Positions 35,982 to 47,501 of a DNA stretch of 64,000 bases are shown piece by piece (position 1 is the first letter of the stretch; every line of letters begins with the position of its first letter). The DNA comes from Guillardia theta CCMP2712 (taxonomy: Eukaryota; Cryptophyceae; Pyrenomonadales; Geminigeraceae), in the NCBI RefSeq assembly GCF_000315625.1, contig NW_005434629.1, positions 270,409 through 334,408 of the forward strand, given 5' to 3'. The notes beneath the pieces were generated by a model, which searched no databases, was not told where the DNA came from, and saw only the letters and a list, made by a program, of their open reading frames with translations. A program made the position numbers and the translations under genes.

Positions 35982-36824
35982 ATCTTCTGTCATATGCCTC
36001 GTTTTTCTTTCCATCCAGTCTTCATCATCACTTGCACATTCAACTTCTATCTGCGACATCTGCTCGACTAGCTTGACAGTTTCCTTGTAGGTGGTGGGGT
36101 CAGATCATTGGGAATGACGCGAGCAAGAACCGTCAGGCTGAGCAGGTTGAGAGCTTTGTCTGCTTGCCGCCGCCGCCGCCACTGCTGCTGCTACAGCCGC
36201 CACTGCTGCCACTGCTGCTGCTACCGCCGCCACTGCTACTGCTACTGCTACTGCTGCTGTCGCTGCCGCTGCTGCTGATGCACTTCTGGCCCTGGGTCAA
36301 GTGCTTTTCCTTTGCTGACTTGATATGCTTCGCATTTGTCTCACTCTGCCTTCCCCCCCCTTTCCTCCCCTGCAGAAACTTGAGCAGATCTTGAAAGATG
36401 CCGTATGGGCTAATACTCACCTGCTGCCCAATGACATCGAGGTTTCCCCCTTCTCTCTCCTCCTCCCTCAAACTTCTTGTCATCCCCCCCCCCTTTGCAC
36501 TTCTTCCCTCCTACCTGCTACTCTCTCCTCTTCTCTCTCCTTCTTCCTCCGCTCCTTCTCCCCCCTCGCTCCACTCTACCTCTCCTTTCCTAGCTCACCT
36601 GCTGCTTCTATGATATCCATCTGCTTGCTCCTTATCTCTCTCTCTCTCTCTCTCTCTCCTCCTCCTCCTCCTCCTCCTGTCTTGCTTTCTCTCTCTTCCC
36701 CCATACTCAGTCTCTCCAGATCTTCGAGCTCCGGGTACGCGAGGGCTTCGGAGCCCGATGGTCTGCGGACGGGAAGGAATTTCGAGGATTCCTGGAGCCT
36801 CTGATGGAGGACGGGCATGAGAAG
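33984..36824 (+). CDS. unrecognised multi-exon protein ending in a GARW/GFLEP domain
   Basis: Exons that join in frame begin at ATG 33984 (33984-34031, 34198-34329, 34382-34421, 34682-34716, 34763 onward) and continue through pieces near 34894-34961, 35019-35119, 35167-35216, 35513-35665, 36092-36145, 36376-36441 and 36711-36824. The N-terminus is helical (VLQLRRCCLSEGVVEGLLAS). The middle contains HTERELARWLLE and YVGDLIHSFNKPHVSDMV. The last exon seen contains LRVREGFGARWSADGKEFRG and FLEPLMEDGHEK, which look like a conserved domain I cannot name. The final exon after the GTGGAG donor at 36825 was not found. The join near 34858-34894 may need a non-GT donor. Introns carry large GGT, GGA, GGGA and CTG expansions. 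Confidence 0.6.
34418..34665. repeat. GGT/GGA trinucleotide expansion within an intron
   Basis: Alternating GGT and GGA blocks with three GAAGTGAGAGGA interruptions. Glycine-rich or His/Ser-rich frames across it are not genes. Confidence 0.9.
35706..35862. repeat. GGGA tetranucleotide array, about 150 bp
   Basis: Almost pure GGGA array on the + strand inside an intron. It is a long polypurine mirror-symmetric tract. Confidence 0.9.
36160..36276. repeat. GCC/CTG trinucleotide tract
   Basis: Imperfect CCGCCACTGCTGCTG units in an intron of the gene spanning 33984-36824. A CTCCTG hexamer array lies just upstream at about 35946-35980. Confidence 0.8.
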
Positions 36825-38056
36825 GTGGAGGAGGCCAGGAGGGTGGGAAGGAAAGAGTCGAGTAGAGGAGGAAGAGGGAGTGAAAGTTGAGGCGGGGAAG
36901 ACAAAGGAAGGGGGAAAGGGAGGGATGAAGGGAGTGTACGAAATTGGAGGCAAATCGAAGGAGAAGGAGATGGGAGGTGGAAGAGGAGTGGGAGTGGGAG
37001 TGGGAGTGAGAGTGGGAGTGAGAGTGGGAGTGGGAGTGGAAGGAGGAGGAGGAGGAGGAGGAGGAGGAGGAGAAGGGGAATTGAGTCAGCATTCTGAATG
37101 TCACACTGGAAGGGTTGGAGGCATTAACCCAAGGGCTCCCGATTTCCGTCCATCATTCTCACAAAGATGCATTTCGATGTCTCCTCCTCCTCCTCCCCCT
37201 CCCCCCCCCTCCTCCCCCCCCTTCCTCTCCTCTTCCTCATGCCCCTGCTCTACTCACATCCATGGAAAACCTTTGTGTTGGTTCCTTGAGCTCATGCGAT
37301 AGGTGGTCCTTCTCATGTTCATATTCCCATTAAAGAATACCGCGTTCAAACAAGAAAAGAAACTCAACTTGCTATCAAACTCTCTGATCTGCTCTGTGAA
37401 AAATCCCGTCTTATGCTCTGTTTCCTCTCAAGTCGAACCCGAACAGATGGTGTCTTGTTGGCAAAATTTCCCCCCCTCCCTACCATCCTCCATGTTGACT
37501 CGTTGGAGTTGGGTTGGGCGCAGCAGAAAAAGTGGAGGAGGCAGAGCAGGAGCGGTAGGAGCACAGCAGAATATTGGGTACAGCAAGGTTAACGATGGGA
37601 TGGGAGGGAGAAGAGTGATGGAGAGGTAGGGGAGGAGAGGACGATGGAATAATTCTTGCTTGCTGTTGTGTCAGTTTGTTTGTTTCCGGACAGTCCGAGA
37701 CATCAGCTTCGTAACTTCTCGAGAAGGTAGAACTGTGAGATGCAATGTCAGCCCAGTCAAAGACAAGAGCTCGGAAATTTCAAGGCTTTCAACTCGTTGC
37801 CAACATGCGTTCGTGTCGGGAACGGGGAGGGAGGAAAGAGTATCGAGTAGCAACAAAACAGAGCTTGACGAGCGAGCAGTTTGGAGATTGATAGCGAGCG
37901 AGTGCAACGGAGGTATCAAGGGTGGAGAAGATCAGCAAGAACACACGTATGAGCAGCGAGGGACGTGGAGGAGGAAAGGGCAAGAAAATGTACAAGAGGA
38001 GAAGAGGAGAGAGGAGACCCACACAGAGATCAAAATGACAGAAGGAGAGGAGGGAA
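36825..38056. other. intergenic or unresolved 3' region with GGGAGT/GGA arrays
   Basis: I could not assign coding exons with confidence. GGGAGT and GGA arrays lie at about 36985-37072 and CCT runs at 37180-37240. The last exon of the upstream + gene and the 3' exon of the downstream - gene may both lie here. Confidence 0.5.
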
Positions 38057-39139
38057 TTAAAGACGGAGGAAGGATTGGTGCAGAAGAGGGGAGTGGCGGT
38101 TGGGACAGACAGTCAGAAATAGGAAGATGAAAGCGGGAGGGAGCAGACAACGGCACTGCAACATACCATGAATCGCGCGGTTGTTTCGATCTCCAATCAG
38201 CAAGTTGCCAGCCCCATCGGCAGCAAGACAGGAAGGAGATGCAGCGAGAAGGGAGGGGGTTCCCTCCAGGTCTATCGATCCCACCAGCCGGAGTGTGGAG
38301 GCAAACGTAACAATCCTCCTTCTCCTCCTCTCCACGACGACGATCCTGTTGCTTCCATCCACTGCTATCCCCTCGGCTTCTACTCGCTCCCCTCCCGCAC
38401 ACAAGGACTCGACCACCTGGCCGTACTTGCTCAGCACCAGGAGCGGCTCCTCCCCTCTATGGGCCACTAAGATGTTCCCTTCCTCCGTGATAGCAACAAG
38501 ATAAGGAAAGCGAAGGCCGAGGTGGAAGGAGGAGAAAACTCGCATGACGCGCTGCTCCCTGTCGAACAGAACCACTCGGTGCTTGTCGAACTCGCCAAGC
38601 ACAAAGTTGTCCTCCACATCCACAGCGAAGCTGGAGCAGCGGACGTTGGTCTCTTCCCCAGGGACTCTGAACGTGAACCGCTCCATCGGGAAGCCGCCGC
38701 GATGAAACATAACGATGTTCTTATTATTCGAGACCAGGATCTCTCCTCCCTCCCTCATCCCAATGCAGCCGACCTGGCTCAGCTCCCCGTACCCGAACTC
38801 CCTCACCAGCCTCCCCGTCCTCCGGTCAAAAACCTTTACCGACGGCCTTGCGCCATCCAAGACGAAGACCCCATCGCCATGGTTGTCCACCACCACAGAC
38901 AGCGGCAACAACAGCCCGTTCCACGCGTCCATCCTCGTATGCTGGTCAAGGAAGCAGAGCTCTCCTACCTTCTTCCTGCTCACAGCACAGCTCGACGCCG
39001 CATCGCATACAGCACGGAGGATAGCGTCGAAGGAGGGATGCATACCCTGAGCTTGAAGCGGCGAGGACGACCCCAGCCGCTCATGCGCCATCATGGCCAC
39101 GGCAACCTCATGGTCTGGATGGAGCCCTCTGACCGACAT
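38057..39139 (-). CDS. NHL-repeat beta-propeller protein
   Basis: Long open exon of up to 360 residues from ATG 39139. After about 70 residues it shows repeated beta-propeller blades of NHL type: LPLSVVVDNHGDGVFVLDGA, VKVFDRRTGRLVREFG, FAVDVEDNFVLGEFDKHRVV, LVAITEEGNILVAHRG, EGIAVDGSNRIVVVERRRRR and CLAADGAGNLLIGDRNNRA. Such propellers mediate protein or RNA binding (as in TRIM-NHL proteins); no RING, B-box or enzyme domain is visible. At about 38166 the frame reaches a GTATGT donor in the middle of a blade, so the last 36 residues given by the open frame are probably intronic and the true C-terminal exon lies further down the minus strand. Confidence 0.8.
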   Translation of the reverse strand: MSVRGLHPDHEVAVAMMAHERLGSSSPLQAQGMHPSFDAILRAVCDAASSCAVSRKKVGELCFLDQHTRMDAWNGLLLPLSVVVDNHGDGVFVLDGARPSVKVFDRRTGRLVREFGYGELSQVGCIGMREGGEILVSNNKNIVMFHRGGFPMERFTFRVPGEETNVRCSSFAVDVEDNFVLGEFDKHRVVLFDREQRVMRVFSSFHLGLRFPYLVAITEEGNILVAHRGEEPLLVLSKYGQVVESLCAGGERVEAEGIAVDGSNRIVVVERRRRRIVTFASTLRLVGSIDLEGTPSLLAASPSCLAADGAGNLLIGDRNNRAIHGMLQCRCLLPPAFIFLFLTVCPNRHSPLLHQSFLRL

Positions 39140-41212
39140 TGAAGCACGACCAGTACCCTCCTCTCACCGAAGACTGCATTGATTCGCTGTAGGGCGTATC
39201 CCGCCGCCGAAGCAGCAGGCAATTCCGAACAAGGTGATCATGATCATGATTCAGCAGAGAGACGCCTTCTTCTTGGATGTGAGCTACTACTGTCTCTGGT
39301 TCCCCTCGCATACAGCACCTCCTCCTCTTCCCCACTTCACTCGCACATTTCTTGCTGCCATCCCCGTATGAGGGCTTGTTCCCAGTTGTTCCCCCGAGCC
39401 CCGGTGCCCGGGTCTGCCTCGGAATGCACACCGACCCAGTTGAACAGGGGCAGCAATGTTTTCTCTGATGGATATTTTGATGCCTTTTGTTATGGTTGGG
39501 TCCGTGACCCTGGAGGTAATATATGTGAAAAGACATTTTATCAAGAACGTACTGTCATCCACCTGTGTATCTCGCAATCCTTGCGCTGTAAAACGATGTA
39601 ATCAACGGACTCAGTCCTAAAAGTAGATCTCTTGGAGCTGGCCCTCTAAAGATACAGTAAACCGCTAAAAAACATTTCAAAGGGGTTAAAACACTTGTAG
39701 TTACTAAAAGCAATTTAAAACTCAGTTTTTGCAGGGTTTGCTCCTCCTGTTCCCCAACCAACCACCCCACCCCACCCCACTCCAACACAGGTATCGTCGA
39801 AACGATGGTGGACCCTCACAACCCCGATAAATCCCCTGTATCATTGTGATGCTTGCGGGGGTGGTGGTTTTTGCCTTCTTGTTGAGTAAACTACCGTGAC
39901 GAACTAGTCGGGATATACCCCCCCCCCCACAGATATAATCCATTTTTTAATCCCGATACAAACACTATCATTGGTTCCAAAATACCTCGGAACATTTCAA
40001 TTTCTCTGATTGATTTGTCAAGACTCCACTCAAAAATCAACAAATACATTTTGACTCGTACATATTGTTTTATCCATACTACCCACCGGGATAATATCAG
40101 CGTCCCTTCGGCTGACTTCTTGTTTGCCTGTCTGATACCTCCACCTCTTCCAACGATTAAGAAGATGAATAAGTGATTATCCCTATCCTTCTTACCTCCT
40201 CCTCCCACAGCCGACAATCATTTCCTTGCTCTATCCACCCCTGCCACTTTAATTCCACTTGGCAGTATTCCTCCTAGAGACCATATTCGCGTCATAACAC
40301 CCTCCTAGGGTATGCTGACATAACCCCCACCCCCCACTTCCGTATAAGGTCTCTCTGTGTCTATATCCATTTATATTTACTTTTAGACAGTATAGAACTT
40401 TTTAAATCGCGGTTATTCGCTCCAGCCACCCACTCTTGTTTCAGAGACCAACCCTTTTTCGAAACTACCTCGAGGACCCCCTGAAGTCGGTACCCCTTGC
40501 GCTTCTCAGGAAACCCTTGGGATGACTACCTGCTTCATCAGGGTAAAAAGTACCGGTGATATTACTCTATATTGGACATTGACCCTACATTTCATAACCC
40601 CACCCCTCCAACGGTCCCAACTCTAGATTATCTGCAGACTCCACCCACCCTTTTTCCTAAGACTACCTTCTCGGGGTAGACAGAGGGTGGGGTGGTCTGC
40701 CTCTCTCGTCCTCCTGCTTCCCTCCCCTTATCGCTCCTTGTTTTCGCCTCTTCCCCTCCTCTTCTCGTCCTCGCGGTCCCTTGAAACCCCAACACCTCCT
40801 CATCTTTCTTGTATTCGACCCCTCTTCCTTCATTCTCCGGAATTTTTTCGCGCGCGCAAGCTGGTAAGAGAGTGATATGATGGTTTGAGGAGGCAACGGT
40901 GATTCAATCGTGTTTGTGTCTGCTTCCTCGAAGCAATCTTGTGCTCTTCCTGTTGCAATGGCCTTGCGCATTCGTTGAAAATCACCGCCTTTTGTGCTTC
41001 CCCTTGATTCTTCCTCTTTGGAACGCCTCAGTGTCTGTGTTGACCTTGGCCTCCTCTCGGCATCCATATTTTGCGCTGCAACTTTGTAGACTTGGATCCT
41101 GAGTACCTGTAAAACAGGCTTCTGCGTCACAATTCGAGGCATCATTACCTATACCACAGCTGTCTGCTGCTGATTGACCCTACTGTACAATTTCTTTACC
41201 CTTACTGCTGAA
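39140..41212. other. intergenic, C-run block
   Basis: No gene supported. About 39720-40680 is rich in CCACCCC, TACCCC and ACCCCC runs with little G on the + strand. The 160-residue minus-strand frame at 40663-41145 has no family features and mostly mirrors low-complexity sequence. Confidence 0.5.
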
Positions 41213-41976
41213 ATGAGAGCCAAGTTGCATTTTGTTGTCCCACGTAGGAAGCGTGGTGAGAGTAATTTCCAACGCCAAGACCCCATTGGGCTGGACAGGA
41301 GCGCCATACAGAAGCTGTTCCATCTCAGACAGAAAGATGCAGCGGACCACCTGGTATTTCATCAAGTTTGGGCTCGATCTGTCACCTGAAACTTTGATGG
41401 CAGGGTATATCGCTCACTGCATTGAAGAATGCTTGCAGGGCCTTGGGAGTGAATCACTGGCCTTACTCGCGGAAGAGGGAAAACGAGGAAGGACATTCGG
41501 CTGATGCACAGCAGGAGGATGGGGCGGGACCGTCCGGGTCGTCATCTCAGCCCATGAACATCGACCAGAACCACACTGACTCTCATTCGGACGGATCTGA
41601 CTCAGAGCACCACGAGGAGGAGCACGAGGAGGAGGAGGAAGAGGAAGAGGAGCAGGGGCCTGCTATCACCTCTCATCATGTCAGATCGGGAGCTAGCTCC
41701 CTCCCCCTGCCCATGTTAACCCGGCGAGGCGACGAATCCATTCAGATTCAAGCAGGACGAATGCTGTCTGGATCTATGGCCTCGTTGCTGTCCATGAAGA
41801 ATGCTGTTGAAGCGCAGAATGGCTCGTGGATCTGTGGACCTCGACTGCCGGGGCAGGACAAGGATTGGATCAACTGGTTCATGAAGACAACGCCTTTGGA
41901 GGATACCGGTACGCAATTTGATAGAGCTCTAATCATGGTGGAGGATGCGAAGCCGCAAACGGAGCAATCGTCTTAG
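41213..41976 (+). CDS. RWP-RK domain transcription factor, 237 aa
   Basis: Two exons (41213-41353 and 41404-41976; 50-nt GT-AG intron) encode a DNA-binding regulator of the RWP-RK family, which in plants and algae controls nitrogen responses and gamete fate. The domain spans about residues 14-75: IGLDRSAIQKLFHLRQKDAA, DHLGISLTALKNACRALGVN, then HWPYSRKR as the RWPYRK signature with His replacing the usual first Arg. A long acidic and Ser-rich tail follows with a run of Glu (EEEHEEEEEEEEE), suggesting an activation domain, and a short conserved-looking DKDWINWFMKTTPLED near the end. The frame extends upstream only to a non-ATG codon, so I start at ATG 41213, though an upstream exon is possible. 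Confidence 0.9.
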
Positions 41977-42033
41977 CTGATCAGTTTTGTACGTTCGATT
42001 TTCTCGGATGTTCAATGGGATCTGTAATGTACA

Positions 42034-42039
42034 AATAAA
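42034..42039 (+). terminator. possible polyadenylation signal of the RWP-RK gene
   Basis: AATAAA 58 bases after the stop codon, followed by T-rich sequence. Use of this hexamer in this organism is assumed, not shown. Confidence 0.35.
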
Positions 42040-42236
42040 CTGATTTTGACTTTGTTGGGACTCGAGGAGCTGAATTGCCGAATACGTTGTAGCTCATCGA
42101 CGTAGGAAGCTGTGGGGCTAACAATCAAGTTGTTGAACTTGTCGTGTATGTTGTATGATTGTTGGGTGGTGGAAGCGTGAGAAACGGAGCAAGCAATCGA
42201 TAACCCTATTGATTAGGTTGTGTTGTATTACATTTG

Positions 42237-45200
42237 TCACAACTTTCTTAACCCAAGGAAAGCTTCAGCGTCTTCATCGCCCTGCACTCACTTGAATAGG
42301 AACAGCAAGAGAGACAGAGGGGAAGGGAAGGAGTAAGGGAGAAGAAGAAGGGAAGGTGTGAGGGAGAAGAAGAAGGGAAGGTGTGAGGGAGAAGAAGAAG
42401 GGAAGGAGAGGAGGGGAGGGGAGAGGAAGGACCACCTGGTACGCGATGGCGATACGAGCACGTGACGGGAGTGCAAGGAAGTCAATGTGAGTGAGGCCGG
42501 TGATGTTGCTGAGGAGAAAGAGTAAGGGAACGTGCCGTTGCTGCCTCACCTTGCCTGTTGGTGAACCTGCCCGAGCTGTGTAGCCTCCCCCTCCATGTTG
42601 TTGTATGCTGCAACGAAGATGAGCAGATAGGACTGACAGTCTGCTGTCAACCTGGACTGTGGGGAGATTGTAAGGATCGGCTCTCCGTTGACTTGCACCT
42701 GATGCAGGGAGTAAGAGCAGGCAGAGTAAGAAGCGATGAGAGGAGAAGATGAAAGAAAAGGGGGAGAGCGAGGCAGGAAGGTGGTGGGAAGGGATGGCAG
42801 GAAGAGGAGGAGGAGGAGGAGGATGAGGATGAGGATGAGGATGAGGATGAGGATGAGGAGGAGGAGGAGGAGGAGGAGGAGGAGGAGGATGAGGATGAGG
42901 ATGAGGAGGAGGAGGAGGAGGAGGAGGAGGGAAGGAGAGGAGGGAGGAGAATAAGAGGTGAGGGTGTGTGTGGAGGGCAGATTTAGAACCTTGACAGTGG
43001 GCTTCTTTCGGCTGAAAATCCCCAGCTGCAAAAAGAATCCACGAGTCAAGAACGATACTAAAGAATAAGGAAAGCAATGAATAGAAGAGGAGAGGAGGAG
43101 AGGAGGGGAGAGAAGGAGAAGAGGAGGAGAGGACCTGTATCTCGTACAGTCCAGGTGCATTGCAGATGATGAAAGACTTGTCTTTCTCCCAGACTTGTGT
43201 CGCAAGTACTCTCAGACTTGACTTCGCCTCCTCTTCCTACTCACTGAGGTTTGTTGGGTCGGAGTTTGCAGTCTGAATGTTCCAGGGGATTAGACCACCG
43301 TTCTGAAGTGAATCCAAAATGTCAGCCTGTTGTTGTGTTGTGTTGTGTTGTGTTGTGTTGTGTTGTGTTGTGTTGTGTTGTTATCGTGCGATGTGATGCG
43401 GTACTTTCTATGATTCTGCGCTTGATCTACTTACTTTTGTCTTGAGAGATTTCCATATCCATCGGCCAAGGCAGAGCTGCAGAGGTGCGAGGTCAAGGTC
43501 AATCCCAGTAGTCGCCCAGCTCTTGTCTGACCTCGGTGATGAGGGCTGAGTTGAGCATGACTTGTTCATGCAGCGTCGAAGAGATGTCGGCCATAGATGC
43601 CTGCCAACGCAATGAACAACATCATGTGAACAAACAGCATCATGTGAGCAAATAAATGGCATGTAATCAAAGGATGTCATGGTGAAGTAGAGGCAAAGAG
43701 GAGGTGAAGGCGGTAGAAAGTTCGATTGGTTGTTAAAGATTTCGATGAGTGTAATGGAGGTGGTGTTGATGATGAAAGATTTCAAATAGAATGTCAGATG
43801 GGAAACAGAACAGAAAAAAAAGCGAAGATAGCAATTAAGACGACGATTGCGATTGTGATTGTCATTCTGTATCTTGATTGTGTTTGTGATGCTGATGAAG
43901 ACGAAGACGACGTTTATCGCTAGCAAGAAGCAACCTTGAGACTCAGCTGTCCATTGACATCCAGCAGGGCACGATTGACCTCCGGACGAGGAGTCAGAGG
44001 ATGCGACAGGGCAGGGAGGTTAAACAGCAAGGGAAGAAGATGCAGGCAGCGAGCAAGAACAACATCCACCTCATCTACATCCGCCTTTGAGTCGATCAGC
44101 AAGTTCACTTCCTTGATGTCTGCCTGCAGCAACAGCAACTCAGCGTCCCATGGAGCAAGACGTGCTGCTGACTCACCTTCTTTCGCATGTCTCTCTTCAA
44201 TTCTTCCGTCTCCGTCAGGCACTGGGGGCGCGAGGGTTCAGCGAGCAGCAGGGAGGAGGGAGGGCCCCGAGGTCGAAAACGGCTTGCCTGCTCTATCCTC
44301 CTCATTGTTTCCATCCGGTCTGCTCGCTCTTGAATCTGAAGCCACCCGCGCTATCAGGGAGGGGAACACGTTTGCGGGAGGGCATTGAGAAGTAAGGAGG
44401 GGAAGAAGAAGGGGAAGAAGAAGGGGAAGAAGAAGGGGAAGAAGAAGGGGACGAAGAAGGGGAAGGGGAGAGGAGGAGGAGCTGATTGGACATGAAGGAG
44501 GGCAGGGCAGCAGGTAGGATACCTCCTCATCAAGATTCTTATACTTCTGCTCCATCTCTTTGTGAATCCCATCCATCTGTATCACCGTCACCTCAGTAAC
44601 CAGCGACGTCCCACCATCACCATGGAAACAACTCGCTGTAGAGATTGCTCCTGGATCGCCAGGCTCTCGTCCATGGCGTCGTATCCTACCGGCTATGTCA
44701 TCGTCCAGTCAGCCAGCAGACATTGGACGCACCGATCTTCTTGTCCAGAGCAGATTTGTCCGCCTTGATGCTGATTTCTTTCTCCTGTGCAGAGAAGGAG
44801 AAGGAGAGGAGGAGGAGAGGAGGAGGAGTGGAGGAGGAGAGGAGGAGGAGAGACAAGTAAGCTAGATTTGGAACGATTTGGCTGTTCTTACCAAGTTGTC
44901 AAGTATTCTCCTGTTGAAGGTTTTCAAGTTTTCGATCCTTTCGTCCAACTAGTCAACATGGTCAGGAGGGAGAAGACTTGAGAGTAGTCAAGGGAGCAGG
45001 AAACGAAGAGGAGGAGGTTTGAGGAGACAGACGGGGAGGTCAACAGGGTGGAAGATAGGCACCTCCGATCGGTCGACTTTGTTTGAAAGTGCCTTCAAGA
45101 CATCGTCTCTGATCGAGAGTAAGGGTCCTGAAGTCCAAAAGCGGAGGAGGGGAGGGGAGGGGAAGGAGGGAGAAGTGGAGAGGGAGAGGTATGGGAAGGG

Positions 45201-46113
45201 GAGTAGGAGGACGAAGAATGTGTCGGGAGGAGAGGGAGCGAGTGGAGAGAACAGGGAGAGGAAAGGAGGGGAACGAACTTTCTGGCAGTCTGACTTATGT
45301 ACGAGTCAATCTGAGATCAAGTTAGCTTCAACTTCACATCTTCACTCCTTTCATCACCTCTTGAACTGTATCCATGAGCCGACGCTCGAACTAAAATGTA
45401 CACGTGAGGAGGGGACGAGCGAGAAGCTGGAAGGGAAGAATGCAGGAGAAGAAAGGAGCGGAGATGGGAGAGGGAAGGAAAGGAGAGGATAGAAGAAAGA
45501 GGAGAGAGGAGAAGGGGAGGGAAACAAAAGGCGGAGGGAGGAGGCAGATAGGAAAAGGTAGACCTGGTCGCGTGCAGCTGTGATCTCGGTTTTGATCTTG
45601 AAGCCCAACGAGCTCTGAAAGGTGAAAGTTGAGCAGAGAAACACAAAAATGTACGAGAGTGCTCAAAGTTGTCTTAACACGTCAAGATTCACAGACGTGA
45701 ACACCCAGAAACATGAGCATCTACAAACTTGCACATCTATAGACATGATAATATCTTAATGTGCTAGGGAAGGATCAAGGAACAGACAAATACTCACTTC
45801 TACTTCGTTCATGTCCGCCTTACAATCTGCTCTCATCTTGGAGATCTGATAACAGCAGTTACTGTTCTAGTCCCGTTCATACATACACCACACCTGCTGC
45901 GCGTACTCTGCGTTGTTCTGTGAGATTAAAGTCTGCAAGCACATGGTGAGGAAACAAGAGAAAGCTCGGTAATTTCTCACCTTCATCTCGAGGAGAGACG
46001 TCGAGCTCCCTTGGTGAGTGTTTGTTAGCTGCGAGACTTCCCTTGCCTTGTTGCAACATCATGGTAAGAAGTCATCGGCATGATGGAAATCAAGAACAAG
46101 GTGCTATGACAAC

Positions 46114-46145
<32 letters not shown>

Positions 46146-47457
46146 GGAGGAGGAAAAAGAGAGCGAACGTGATTGGTTTGCGTATTACCAAAGTCTCCAT
46201 CTTCATCTGCAAGTCCGAGGACTGCTTGTGAACACTGTTCAACATATCAAATCTTCTCTCCTCGTCGTGCTCTGACACTCCTCAACCTTGTTTTGCTCGC
46301 GTACATGTCACTGTCTACCGCATCGAGTCTCATCGACAGTTTCGAGATGTTGTCATTGTGCCTGCGATCATCGTAGAGCAAAACTCAGTCACAACCCTCG
46401 AAGTCAACAGCATTACGGTTCACAATCAACAACTCCAGCATCATGGTCAATGCCATCATCTCCTCCTCCTCTTCCTCCTCCTCAGCATCATCATCATTGT
46501 CATCGTCAACAACAACACCGAAATATCAACATCAAGGTCGCTGGAAGATAACACCACGATCTGTATCCCACCTTTCATTCACCTCCCTGATGCCCTGATG
46601 TTCATACCGCAACTCCGTTTGCAACTTCTTCATCTAAAGTGAACAGTCACTTGACCGGATTCCATTGCAGTAACTTTCCTCGTCCATCATGTTGTTGATT
46701 GCCTTGTCAAGGGTCGCATTGTCGACTTTGTTGTACAGGATCTGCAAATCAAAATCGTCACCAACAGCATCATCATCGTTGTAGCAACAACAAGAACAAA
46801 AGCAACTGCTGCTGCTAATAATCTCCATCATCGTCAATGTCTCAAATGACATGTGATCTCAAAGACAATTCCCATCACTGTCATCGTCGTTACGAGTTTG
46901 TTTGCACTACCTGTGCCACGGTACGATGAGGGCCGACAGATCCAAACTTCTCCTCGAAGGGAGAGATGTCCATTTTGCGCAGCAACTGCAAGAACAGAAC
47001 ACAGTAAAGTCTCCCTCACGGTCATATTCCTCGTCACCTGCGAAGTGACTTCATCCCTCAGAGCTCTTCTCTCTATCTCTCGGCTCTGCTCTTCAAGCTT
47101 GCTTGAAAGATCATTAAGATGCTTCTCAACCTGACATCAGAGTCATCGCGACCGAGCCAATCCTGACTTCTCTCGTTGCAACCTGCGATCTGAAACTCTC
47201 GATCTCGTCCCTGTCATTTCAAGTCACCACCCTATACAGTGAAGTATTCCCTTGTGTATGGTATATCACTGTCCTTCCATCGTCTTACCTGTCAGCTTTC
47301 CTGTCCAGTTCAGACGTGACATCGGCAAGGCTTGCTTTTCCCTTGAGGGCAGACTTCTATGCGTTAGAACGTGACACCACGAGCCAAGACAAGCAACCAC
47401 GAACAACACCACTAGCATTGTCCCAACAATCATCGTCGTCGTCGTCATCATTATCAT

Positions 47458-47501
<44 letters not shown>

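Noticed and set aside
38057-38165. Last 36 residues of the NHL frame (CRCLLPPAFIFLFLTVCP) as a TM tail
   Set aside because: They follow a GTATGT donor in mid-blade and are pyrimidine-rich, so they are probably intron.
40663-41145. 160-codon minus-strand frame opposite the region before the RWP-RK gene
   Set aside because: No recognisable domain, Arg/Lys/Glu-rich low complexity, and it overlaps a C-run block.
42274-43077. 267-codon minus-strand frame with proline/histidine runs
   Set aside because: It crosses real exons and GGA-type arrays of the minus-strand coiled-coil gene; most of it is intronic repeat.
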